Shown here one piece after another: positions 1-5,999 of a stretch of DNA of 7,840 nt. The stretch covers positions 1-7,840 of the forward strand of contig DQVY01000131.1 in assembly GCA_015661535.1 (NCBI GenBank), given 5' to 3'. The translations under genes and the position numbers were made by a program. The number at the start of each line of letters is the position of its first letter. The first letter of the stretch is position 1. The notes below the pieces were generated by a model that saw only the letters and a program-made list of their open reading frames with translations, did not search any database and was not told the origin of the DNA. Source of the DNA: Sulfurovum sp. Lineage in GTDB: Bacteria; Campylobacterota; Campylobacteria; Campylobacterales; Sulfurovaceae.

Positions 1-1334
1 GCAGGATGGCTTTGAAACAGACGTACACCGCGTATGCCTAAAAAAGGGTTGTTCTCTTTTGGTATCTCTATATAAGGCAGTGCCTTGTCTCCCCCGACAT
101 CTAAGGTACGTACAGTCACATCATCAAAACAGGAAAAGATCTCAGCATAGGCTTTTTCTTGTGTCTCTAAAGAGGGTTTGTTCTCTTTGAAGAGAAATTC
201 TGAACGTAAAAGACCAATGCCCTCTGCTCCCTCTTCTTTGGCTATTTTCGCTGAAGCGGGGTCTGACACATTGGCCAATACCTTGATCTTTGCCCCTTCT
301 GCGGTATAAGCCTCTTCAAAACGTTTTACTGCACTTTGTGTTTGTTGTTTTTTATCTTTTTCTGCATGTTGCTGGGCTTTTTTTAAGTCCTCTTCACTGG
401 GATCTCGTACGACACTCCCTGCATGGCTGTCCAGTATAAGCAGCGTATTTTGAGCTATCTTCCCTATGTCTGCAATAAGAGAGACGATACCAAAAGAACG
501 AAGCAAGATAGCTGTATGCGAATGTATGGAAGCATTTTGAAGAATGACACCCTGCACTTGTGTTTTTGAAAGTGCATCAATCTCACTGGGAAGAAGATCA
601 TTCGCCAGAAGAATGAAAGGTCTCTCTGGAAAGCTTACTTGTATTTCTAAGCCCAAATGTTTTTGCACCGTTTGAAGTATGTCCCGGTAGTCTGCCTCTT
701 TGGATGCGAGTTTTCCTCCCCCCAAGGTCTTTATCTCTTTTTCGATGCTCTCTTCAAGTTCCAAGAGGGTATTGCATGTTTCTCCAAGTGCATCTAAAAG
801 TGCTTTCTGTGCAAGATAGATACTCCCCTGTTCCTCTTCCTGGTGTAGCTGATGTTGTACATCCAGCTCATCTAAAGAGGCCTGTACGGCTTCCTGAAAA
901 CTCATAGTTGTGCTGTGCTGTACCTCTTTGCGTATATGGGTATACACAGGTGCAATAGCAATACCCTGGAAGACGATCTCTCCTTCGATCAGAGTACCTT
1001 CATAGTCAGCAGTACCTTTCTGTATCGTTTGTACTTCACTGTCTGTTCCCATGAGTGTTTCAAAGTGTTCAGTGAGTGCTTTAAGTGCGGTATCTGCTTG
1101 TTTTCCCTGTACCTGCAAAGTAAAGGTATCGCCTTTTTCCAAAGAAAGGGAAAGCAGGGTATTGACAGACTTTGTCTCCACGGTTTTTCCTTGAAAAGTA
1201 GCAGTTATACTGCAAGGGAATGATTTGGAAAGGGAAGCAAACTGTGCAACAGGTCTCAAGTGAAACCCATTGCTTGAAGTGATCGTTAATTCTGCCGAGA
1301 GTGTTTTGGAGAAGAGATGTTTAAATAGAGACAT
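1..1334 (-). CDS. HPr-Enzyme I fusion, PEP-protein phosphotransferase (partial, C-terminus off window)
   Basis: I translated this open frame by hand: 444 codons from ATG at 1334-1332 leftward to the window edge with no stop. Residues 1-95 are an HPr domain: the motif GFHLRP gives phospho-His25 and Arg27, and KSVNTLLSL (55-63) matches the HPr regulatory-serine region. From about residue 112 an Enzyme I begins: GEIVFQGIAIAP (118-129), then a helical HPr-binding segment, then the phosphohistidine loop HSHTAILLRS with His273. In that loop a His replaces the usual Thr of TSH. The start of the PEP-binding barrel is visible: RTLDVGGDK (409-417) and NPFLGIRGVR (429-438), with Arg409 matching a PEP-contacting arginine of the family. 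HPr and EI pass phosphate from PEP to PTS EIIA proteins in the cytoplasm; one polypeptide here does both steps. No EIIA or sugar permease is in the window, so the target could be transport or regulation. The gene starts 3 bases after the DUF1566 gene with only a weak ribosome site, suggesting translational coupling. Confidence 0.9.
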   Translation of the reverse strand, partial: MSLFKHLFSKTLSAELTITSSNGFHLRPVAQFASLSKSFPCSITATFQGKTVETKSVNTLLSLSLEKGDTFTLQVQGKQADTALKALTEHFETLMGTDSEVQTIQKGTADYEGTLIEGEIVFQGIAIAPVYTHIRKEVQHSTTMSFQEAVQASLDELDVQHQLHQEEEQGSIYLAQKALLDALGETCNTLLELEESIEKEIKTLGGGKLASKEADYRDILQTVQKHLGLEIQVSFPERPFILLANDLLPSEIDALSKTQVQGVILQNASIHSHTAILLRSFGIVSLIADIGKIAQNTLLILDSHAGSVVRDPSEEDLKKAQQHAEKDKKQQTQSAVKRFEEAYTAEGAKIKVLANVSDPASAKIAKEEGAEGIGLLRSEFLFKENKPSLETQEKAYAEIFSCFDDVTVRTLDVGGDKALPYIEIPKENNPFLGIRGVRLFQSHP

Positions 1335-1337
1335 CTC

Positions 1338-1748
1338 TTATTTGGAATCTTTCACGCAACGTACATGTCTGTTGTAGTTCTTGGAAGCACTGTCAGTAGT
1401 GCCATCTTTAAAATCTACACCCCAAAATTTATCTTTGGATCGAAGGTAAGGAGTGCTTGTCCAGTAAAAAGAATCGACCTCTACATGGCTGAACTCTTTG
1501 AGTGTTGCAGGTTCAAAACGTTTGTAATCCACCGTAGTGAGAAGTTCTCTGATAGTAGGCAAACGCCAGTTTGCAACTTCGCCAAGCTTTAAGGCAGCAC
1601 AATAGCTGGCGGCTTCGGCATGGGTGAGTTTCTCTTCACTCACATGGGGAGTGTCTTCCCAAATGAGATTGGTACCAGGATCTTTCACCATCGTTGCTTC
1701 TGCTGCTGCCATAGATAACGCTATCGTGATCATGAGTAATATACGCAT
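1338..1748 (-). CDS. Secreted DUF1566 (Lcl C-terminal domain) protein
   Basis: This 136-residue protein has an N-terminal signal peptide: MRILLMITIALSMAAA, with likely cleavage around residues 16-18 in an A-E-A context. The mature part is one compact DUF1566/Lcl_C-type domain. Its hallmarks are a conserved Trp near the start (LIWED, 28-32), WRLPTIREL (61-69), YWTSTPY, FWGVDFKDG and the closing RHVRCVK. Cys50 and Cys131 sit where the family usually has a paired cysteine, so a periplasmic disulfide is likely. Family members are exported or surface proteins of poorly known function, related to C-type-lectin-like folds. The start at 1748 is supported by TAAGGA about 6 bases upstream and by an extended -10 box further up. 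The protein is a single domain with no extra binding module. It is followed after 3 bases by the HPr-EI gene, so the two are probably co-transcribed, although their functions have no obvious link. Confidence 0.85.
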   Translation of the reverse strand: MRILLMITIALSMAAAEATMVKDPGTNLIWEDTPHVSEEKLTHAEAASYCAALKLGEVANWRLPTIRELLTTVDYKRFEPATLKEFSHVEVDSFYWTSTPYLRSKDKFWGVDFKDGTTDSASKNYNRHVRCVKDSK

Positions 1749-1775
1749 TTTATGTCCTTATATTGATTTACATAA

Positions 1776-1781
1776 ATTATA
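1776..1781 (-). promoter_or_regulatory. Extended -10 box of the DUF1566 / HPr-EI unit
   Basis: Read on the minus strand, the sequence is TTTGCTATAAT: a perfect TATAAT preceded by TG plus one base, the extended -10 form. It lies 27 bases from the start codon, and TAAGGA (1760-1755) serves as ribosome site. No good -35 hexamer is seen at 17 bases (TTGAGT lies at a 15-base spacing), which is normal for Campylobacterota sigma-70 promoters. Confidence 0.55.
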
Positions 1782-1793
1782 GCAAATATTTGT

Positions 1794-1799
1794 TATACT
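1794..1799 (+). promoter_or_regulatory. Extended -10 box of the AAA+ ATPase gene
   Basis: TGTTATACT gives TG, one base, then TATACT (five of six matches to TATAAT), 30 bases before the TTG start. No convincing -35 is present. The box lies only 12 bases from the minus-strand -10 box, so the two divergent promoters overlap and may compete. Confidence 0.5.
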
Positions 1800-1819
1800 C
1801 AAGACAACTTTTAAAAATT

Positions 1820-1824
1820 AGGAA
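1820..1824 (+). promoter_or_regulatory. Ribosome binding site AGGAA that fixes the TTG start
   Basis: AGGAA lies 5 bases before TTG at 1830. No ATG or GTG with a comparable ribosome site lies nearby, and the protein reads naturally from this codon (MKHLIEF), so the TTG start is preferred. Confidence 0.6.
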
Positions 1825-1829
1825 TTTTC

Positions 1830-3563
1830 TTGAAACACCTTATTGAATTTATTGAAACAAAAGAGGTAAGCAACGCTTCTATTTATGAACATTTAAAATG
1901 CACTAAAGAAGAGGCGCTGTTGGTACAATACATCTGCAAACGTTATGTCTCAGGTGTAGAAGAGGTCTCTGTATTGGAGATACTGCAAGACAATTTCAGC
2001 GCTGAAGGCTATGCCTACCTTACCAAACTGGCTTTGGTGAAAAACCTTTTAGACTTGGGCTGGATCATCCAAATGAGCTTTGGACAGGCAAAAGCACATG
2101 AGTCTTCAAAATTGGAGCTTTTAGGTACCTCTGTGACACCAAGCATCTCTCTCTTGCGTTTATTGGAAGAGGGTTCTTTGGAGATTTTTCTTCCAGAAGT
2201 AAAACCCTATACCGATCATCTGGAGTATCTTCAAGACCAATTTGACATGGTGGCACTGCTGCATAAAATTGCTACTTTTAAACAAGGCTTTGCAGACAAT
2301 TCTCTAAGTATTGGACGTCTTAAAAATAAATTGACATTGCTTACTGCACGTATTGAAGAGCGGGTGAAGATGACGGAAACACCTATAGTGGTAGAAGAGT
2401 TTTTTAAAGAAAAAGGCTTAGAAGAAAAAGAAAAACGCATCTTTTTGGCCCTTCTTAAAGAAGAGTATTCCGGAGGAGAAGGACAGTTTAGAGATATGAA
2501 TACCCTCATAGAGCTCATCTCTTTTGATGAATATGAAAAGATAAAGAACAGGGCTTTACTTGAAGATGGCGCAAGACTTATCACCGATGATATTATCGAT
2601 TATGAAGAGATCCTCAATATGTTTGGCGGGGTAAGCCGTTCTTTTTACCTGCAGGAAGAGGTAATGCAGCGTATTATTCACCCTAAAAAGTCAAAAAAAG
2701 TGACCAAACTAAAGCTGGATGCCTTGGTGGGAGAACAAGAACTTTTTGAGTACCTCAAGCCAACCACAACGCTTGACGATGTGGTCTTACATCCGAAAAC
2801 AAGAGAAACCTTACAAAATGTGGTCAAACAGGTAGATAAAAAAGTCTTCAAGAAACTAAGAGACTGGGGTATTAAAGACAAACGAAAAGGCATTGATGCA
2901 CGTATTATCTTTTACGGTGCGGCAGGTACAGGTAAGACCATGACAGCCATGAGCCTGGCAAAAACACTGAAACGTCCGATTCTCTCTTTTGACTGTTCGA
3001 AGATCCTATCTATGTATGTGGGTGAAAGTGAAAAGAATGTGCGAAAGATCTTTGATGACTTTAAAGAGCTCAGTAAAAAAGCAAAAGTAGACCCGATACT
3101 CCTTTTAAATGAAGCAGACCAGTTTTTAAGCTCCCGTACCCAGGGACCAGGTTCATCAGCCGACAAAATGCATAACCAAATGCAAAATATCTTTCTTGAA
3201 CAGATAGAAAAATTTGAAGGCATTCTGATAGCCACAACCAATTTACTTGGGAACATAGACAAAGCCTTTTCAAGACGTTTTAACTATAAAATAGAGTTTA
3301 AAAAACCAGGAAAAAAACAGCGTTTAAGACTCTGGCAGTTCATGCTTCCCGAAAATGCAGACTATGAAGAAGGCTTTGATATGACAGAACTGGCCAAGCA
3401 CGACCTCACCGGAGGGCAGATCAATCTCATCATCAAAAATACTGCCTATAAAGTAGCCGTTAGAGAAGAATCTGTCTTTGCCAACAAAGATTTTTTAGAC
3501 GAGATAGAAAAAGAGTTAGGTTCAAGCTTTGAAGGATCGAAGAGTATGGGCTTTAAGGTTTAA
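1830..3563 (+). CDS. AAA+ ATPase with NEAD-type Walker B and long N-terminal region
   Basis: This is a 577-residue cytoplasmic protein with no signal or membrane segment. The C-terminal third is a classic AAA+ module: Walker A GAAGTGKT (363-370), the pore-loop-like stretch MYVGES (395-400), Walker B LLLNEAD (424-430), sensor 1 ATTN (468-471), the arginine-finger region AFSRRF (479-484) and a sensor 2 segment TGGQIN (527-532). Two departures stand out: Asn427 replaces the Walker B aspartate, while the catalytic Glu428 is kept, and sensor 2 has Gln instead of Arg. I recall NEAD variants in other bacterial AAA proteins, so this may be a subfamily trait and not inactivation. Residues 1 to about 330 are mostly helical and unrecognised. 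Two stretches, about 28-80 and 200-252, look alike and could be winged-helix-like repeats. The module resembles the FtsH/Cdc48 type of remodelling ATPase, but the substrate is unknown. The gene stands alone, with its own promoter and a convergent neighbour downstream. Confidence 0.85.
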   Translation: MKHLIEFIETKEVSNASIYEHLKCTKEEALLVQYICKRYVSGVEEVSVLEILQDNFSAEGYAYLTKLALVKNLLDLGWIIQMSFGQAKAHESSKLELLGTSVTPSISLLRLLEEGSLEIFLPEVKPYTDHLEYLQDQFDMVALLHKIATFKQGFADNSLSIGRLKNKLTLLTARIEERVKMTETPIVVEEFFKEKGLEEKEKRIFLALLKEEYSGGEGQFRDMNTLIELISFDEYEKIKNRALLEDGARLITDDIIDYEEILNMFGGVSRSFYLQEEVMQRIIHPKKSKKVTKLKLDALVGEQELFEYLKPTTTLDDVVLHPKTRETLQNVVKQVDKKVFKKLRDWGIKDKRKGIDARIIFYGAAGTGKTMTAMSLAKTLKRPILSFDCSKILSMYVGESEKNVRKIFDDFKELSKKAKVDPILLLNEADQFLSSRTQGPGSSADKMHNQMQNIFLEQIEKFEGILIATTNLLGNIDKAFSRRFNYKIEFKKPGKKQRLRLWQFMLPENADYEEGFDMTELAKHDLTGGQINLIIKNTAYKVAVREESVFANKDFLDEIEKELGSSFEGSKSMGFKV

Positions 3564-3581
3564 AATTTTGCGTATAAATTA

Positions 3582-3598
3582 TGGGTGATTTAAACCCA
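3582..3598. repeat. Small hairpin after the ATPase gene
   Basis: TGGGT (3582-3586) and ACCCA (3594-3598) form a 5-bp stem with a 7-base AT-rich loop, followed by AAAATT. It lies 18 bases past the ATPase stop. It may assist termination, but it is short and weak. Confidence 0.3.
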
Positions 3599-3605
3599 AA
3601 ATTCG

Positions 3606-3636
3606 TGTAGGGTGGGCTTTTTAAGCCCACCCTACA
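3606..3636. repeat. REP-like palindrome with GTAG foot; possible bidirectional terminator
   Basis: TGTAGGGTGGGCTT (3606-3619) pairs perfectly with AAGCCCACCCTACA (3623-3636), a 14-bp stem with a TTT loop. It lies between two convergent genes. The GTAG at the foot, the G-rich arm and the intergenic place match the known style of REP elements (palindromes of about 25-40 bases with a GTAG or GGAG head, mobilised by RAYT transposases). The stem is far more GC-rich than its surroundings. No strong T-run follows on either strand, so an insertion-type repeat is at least as likely as a purpose-built terminator; in its position it would still block read-through in both directions. Confidence 0.7.
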
Positions 3637-3645
3637 GTTAGAGTA

Positions 3646-4053
3646 TTATTTTATTATTTCAGCACCGGCACTTTGTAAACTCAACATACCACCTTTAACA
3701 TTTATGGGCGTAAAGCCGTGCTTCTCCAGGATGCGTGAAGCAGCTATTGATCTGCTTCCTGTACGACAGTAGACGAGTATCTGTTTGTTTTTGTCATATT
3801 TGAGCATACCTAAATTTTCGGTTAATGCATCGACAGGGATGAGGGTAGCATCACGTAAGTGACCCTCTTTGTATTCTTGAATGGTACGTACATCAAGTAG
3901 GGTGACATTGTCATCAATTTCAAGTAGCGTGATGGCCTGTTTTGCATCTATAGAAGGAAAGTTTGCCAGTATCCATCCTTTGCTATAGGCAAACCAGAAA
4001 AGTATGACTATCATAACGATCCAGTAGAGGGCATTGGTGTATCTCTTTAACAT
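3646..4053 (-). CDS. Membrane-anchored rhodanese-domain protein
   Basis: This 135-residue protein has one N-terminal transmembrane helix (about residues 8-24, ALYWIVMIVILFWFAY), after Lys3-Arg4, and then a single rhodanese domain. Domain landmarks are LLDVRTIQEYKEGHL (52-66, with the conserved DVR and the E-x-GH(I/L) pattern) and the active-site loop YCRTGSRS with Cys96, followed by GGM near the end. An intact CRxGxR loop means it can form a cysteine persulfide and carry sulfane sulfur, or act as a sulfurtransferase. The positive N-terminus suggests that the domain faces the periplasm, anchored by an uncleaved helix; this is an inference. The start at 4053 has an excellent ribosome site, AAGGAAG, 4 bases upstream. 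Periplasmic or membrane rhodaneses are common in sulfur-oxidising Campylobacterota. The gene diverges from nuoA, and a functional link to complex I is not shown. Confidence 0.88.
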   Translation of the reverse strand: MLKRYTNALYWIVMIVILFWFAYSKGWILANFPSIDAKQAITLLEIDDNVTLLDVRTIQEYKEGHLRDATLIPVDALTENLGMLKYDKNKQILVYCRTGSRSIAASRILEKHGFTPINVKGGMLSLQSAGAEIIK

Positions 4054-4298
4054 TTTTCTTCCTTTTCAGATTTTTTGACATTGTAACCCTTTTTTCTTTG
4101 TTTCACATGGTTACAACCTAAAAATTAATCAAGCAAAGGAAGGAGAGACCCAAAGGGGTTTAACTATCTTTCAGCTATTATGGAATCAATATTCTGAGAA
4201 TTCTATAGACATCGAGGCACACGCTTTAAATCATGAATGATGGTTTGTTACCCCGAAGGTGAGAGAGTTTTCAAAAAGAATAAAGATAAGGGATTAAT
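4054..4298. promoter_or_regulatory. Divergent regulatory region between rhodanese and nuoA
   Basis: These 245 bases hold no gene. On the left, TACAAT (minus strand, 4085-4080) is a plausible rhodanese -10 box. In the middle, TATTAT (4176-4181) and TATAGA (4204-4209) are candidate -10 boxes for nuo, each without a clear -35. Clustered GAAT/ATTC half-sites lie at 4183-4203. Just before nuoA, AAGGGA (4288-4293) is the ribosome site. The nuo leader would be roughly 85-110 bases, longer than usual. I see no known riboswitch or RNA gene. Confidence 0.45.
4081..4116. promoter_or_regulatory. Inverted repeat TTGTAACC-N20-GGTTACAA, possible operator
   Basis: TTGTAACC (4081-4088) and GGTTACAA (4109-4116) are perfect 8-bp inverted copies separated by 20 bases. 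The left arm overlaps the candidate rhodanese -10 box and the right arm falls near its -35 position, so a dimeric regulator bound here would cover the promoter. The regulator is unknown. Confidence 0.4.
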
Positions 4299-4688
4299 AT
4301 GACTCATGTAATTACAGAACACGCATATTTCGGTGTATTTGTTTTATTCGCGTTGACAGCTGTAGCGTTCCCCGCAACACTATGGGCTGCACGTTTTGTT
4401 TCCAGAAAAATGGCACGGCTTGACACAGAAAGGCTCAAACTCAGTATTTATGAGTGTGGACCAGAAGTAACAAAACAACCCAATACTATCTCAGCACAGT
4501 TCTATTTGATAGCGCTGCTGTTTATATTATTTGATGTAGAGATCATTTTTATGTTCCCATGGGCAATTGACTTTAAACTCCTTGGCTGGTTTGGATTCGC
4601 AGAGATGTTATTATTTATATTATTGCTTACGATCGGATTCGTATATGCATGGAAGAAAGGAGCACTTGAATGGCACAACATCAAGTAA
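4299..4688 (+). CDS. nuoA: Complex I subunit NuoA (NDH-1 chain A)
   Basis: This 129-residue membrane subunit of proton-pumping complex I has the usual three transmembrane helices (about 10-33, 66-89 and 95-117). Family signatures are YECGPE (51-56, with Cys53 in the long loop between helices 1 and 2) and FYLIALLFILFDVEIIF (68-84), in which Asp79 and Glu81 match the conserved acidic pair of the E. coli subunit. NuoA lies beside the quinone cavity and helps connect the hydrophilic arm to the proton channels. Its length is normal. The start is backed by AAGGGA 5 bases upstream. It is the first gene of the operon; the last 19 bases overlap nuoB in another frame, and the nuoB ribosome site lies inside this gene. 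Confidence 0.97.
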   Translation: MTHVITEHAYFGVFVLFALTAVAFPATLWAARFVSRKMARLDTERLKLSIYECGPEVTKQPNTISAQFYLIALLFILFDVEIIFMFPWAIDFKLLGWFGFAEMLLFILLLTIGFVYAWKKGALEWHNIK

Positions 4689-5212
4689 ATTATGCCTCTT
4701 CGGCAGGACTACCGATAGCATTGACTTCGGTAGATAAACTCGTGAACTGGGGGCGCTCAAATTCACTTTGGCCGCTTACGTATGGACTCGCATGTTGTGC
4801 GATCGAGATGATGGCATCGGGAGCATCACGTTATGACTTCGATAGAATGGGAACGATCTTTAGAGCTTCCCCAAGACAGGCTGACGTGATGATTTTAGCG
4901 GGAACACTCTCTAAAAAGCACTCTGAATTTGCAAGACGTTTGTATGACCAAATGACAGAACCTAAATGGGTGATCTCAATGGGCTCTTGTGCAAACACAG
5001 GTGGTATGTTTAACACCTACGCAACAGTACAAGGTGTCGATCGTATTATCCCTGTCGATATCTATCTGCCAGGATGTGCACCACGTCCTGAAACACTTCA
5101 GTATGCTATGATGATGTTACAGAAGAAAATTCGTAGAGAGTCTGCAGATATGAAGAAAAATACCAAACAGGACCTAACGACCCAAACCGGTAAAAGAGCG
5201 AGGTTGATCTAA
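4670..5212 (+). CDS. nuoB: Complex I subunit NuoB, carries [4Fe-4S] cluster N2
   Basis: This 180-residue hydrophilic subunit holds N2, the terminal iron-sulfur cluster that passes electrons to quinone. All four ligands are visible: the adjacent pair Cys42-Cys43 in GLACCAIEMM, Cys107 in MGSCANTGG and Cys136 in LPGCAPRPE. Other family marks are SRYDFDRMG (53-61) and the IPVDIYLPGC stretch (127-136). The C-terminal tail (about 150-180) is lysine- and arginine-rich and poorly conserved in the family. The ATG at 4670 has AAAGGAG 7 bases upstream, within nuoA, so the 19-base overlap with nuoA is a genuine coupled start. Its stop overlaps the nuoC start as TAATG. Confidence 0.97.
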   Translation: MAQHQVNYASSAGLPIALTSVDKLVNWGRSNSLWPLTYGLACCAIEMMASGASRYDFDRMGTIFRASPRQADVMILAGTLSKKHSEFARRLYDQMTEPKWVISMGSCANTGGMFNTYATVQGVDRIIPVDIYLPGCAPRPETLQYAMMMLQKKIRRESADMKKNTKQDLTTQTGKRARLI

Positions 5213-5991
5213 TGAGAAAATATGTTCCTAAAGACAACGTTCAGAAAAAAGCGTATTATACAGACAGATTTCACGTGGTACCCTCTGTACCCAGAGCAGA
5301 AGTGACAGATGCGCATTTTGCATCAGTAGTCACTGCCTTAGGTAATGATGTAAAAGAAGCCTATATCGAGATAGGTCAACTTGTTGTACATATTGATCCC
5401 ACACGTAACTTTGATGTGATGAAAACACTTAAAGAGACCTGCGGTTATACACAGTGTTCCGAACAATCAGCAGTAGATTATTTGGCAAAAGACAATGAAT
5501 TTGAACTCTTTTGGCAATTGTTAAATATTACAGAAGCAAAAAGAGTACGTGTTGTATGTCGTTTGGCGAATGGTGCTGCCATAGAAAGTATTGAGCCATT
5601 GTTTAAATCTGCAAACTTTGCAGAGCGTGAAATGTTTGACATGTTCGGTATTAAAGTAAACAATCATCCATACCTTAAGCGTATCATCATGCCTGATGAC
5701 TGGGAAGGGCATCCTTTGCTTAAAACCTATCCTTTACATGGAGATGAATTTGCTTCATGGTACGAGGTAGATAAAATTTTCGGTAAAGAATACAGAGATA
5801 TCATTGGACCTGAAAACAGAGATCCTGGTAAAGTAGACATCAAAGACACAAAACGTTTCTCTCGTATAGGATATGAAGTACCATTTGGTGCAGAGTATAA
5901 TGCAGATGAAGAAGTGCCGGTAGAGTACAGTGAAACAGCATTGGTGAACTATAACAAAAAAACATCTAAACAATTAGATGAGAGAAGATAG
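5212..5991 (+). CDS. nuoC: Complex I subunit NuoC (30-kDa subunit), unfused to NuoD
   Basis: This 259-residue hydrophilic subunit forms the connecting part of the peripheral arm with NuoD. The family signature lies at 138-175: EREMFDMFGI, then HPYLKRI, MPDDWEGHPL and KTYPL. The first half has the usual alpha/beta fold with little sequence identity to distant relatives. The protein extends about 80 residues past the signature in a charged tail (RDPGKVDIKDTKRF and beyond), longer than in short NuoC proteins. In enteric bacteria nuoC and nuoD are fused; here they are separate, with an 8-base gap. The start codon shares an A with the nuoB stop (TAATG), and GAGG lies 8 bases upstream, so re-initiation or coupling is expected. 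Confidence 0.96.
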   Translation: MRKYVPKDNVQKKAYYTDRFHVVPSVPRAEVTDAHFASVVTALGNDVKEAYIEIGQLVVHIDPTRNFDVMKTLKETCGYTQCSEQSAVDYLAKDNEFELFWQLLNITEAKRVRVVCRLANGAAIESIEPLFKSANFAEREMFDMFGIKVNNHPYLKRIIMPDDWEGHPLLKTYPLHGDEFASWYEVDKIFGKEYRDIIGPENRDPGKVDIKDTKRFSRIGYEVPFGAEYNADEEVPVEYSETALVNYNKKTSKQLDERR

Positions 5992-5999
5992 GGGAGAGC

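Noticed and set aside
915..1223. 102-codon open frame on the plus strand (and a similar one at 704-907)
   Set aside because: Both lie antisense within the HPr-EI gene, have Cys/Phe/Ser-rich unlikely composition and no ribosome site.
2231..3262. Several 70-117 codon minus-strand frames inside the ATPase gene
   Set aside because: They are antisense shadows of a gene with clear AAA+ motifs; their serine- and phenylalanine-rich translations are typical of reverse-strand reading.
3606..3636. CRISPR repeat or insertion-sequence end
   Set aside because: There is no spaced repetition of the palindrome in the window and no transposase or target duplication beside it; a REP-like element fits better.
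4233..4262. Nine-codon open frame (MNDGLLPRR) in the nuo leader, considered as a leader peptide
   Set aside because: No ribosome site precedes it and there is no codon run or attenuator hairpin that would support attenuation.
4140..4298. Possible riboswitch in the long nuoA leader
   Set aside because: Only short stems are visible (for example ACCC/GGGT near 4148-4160 and a 5-bp stem near 4249-4263), and no known riboswitch core could be matched.
4670..4688. The nuoA/nuoB overlap as a sign of frameshift or misassembly
   Set aside because: Both proteins have normal ends and the nuoB start has a strong ribosome site inside nuoA, so the overlap is natural coupling.
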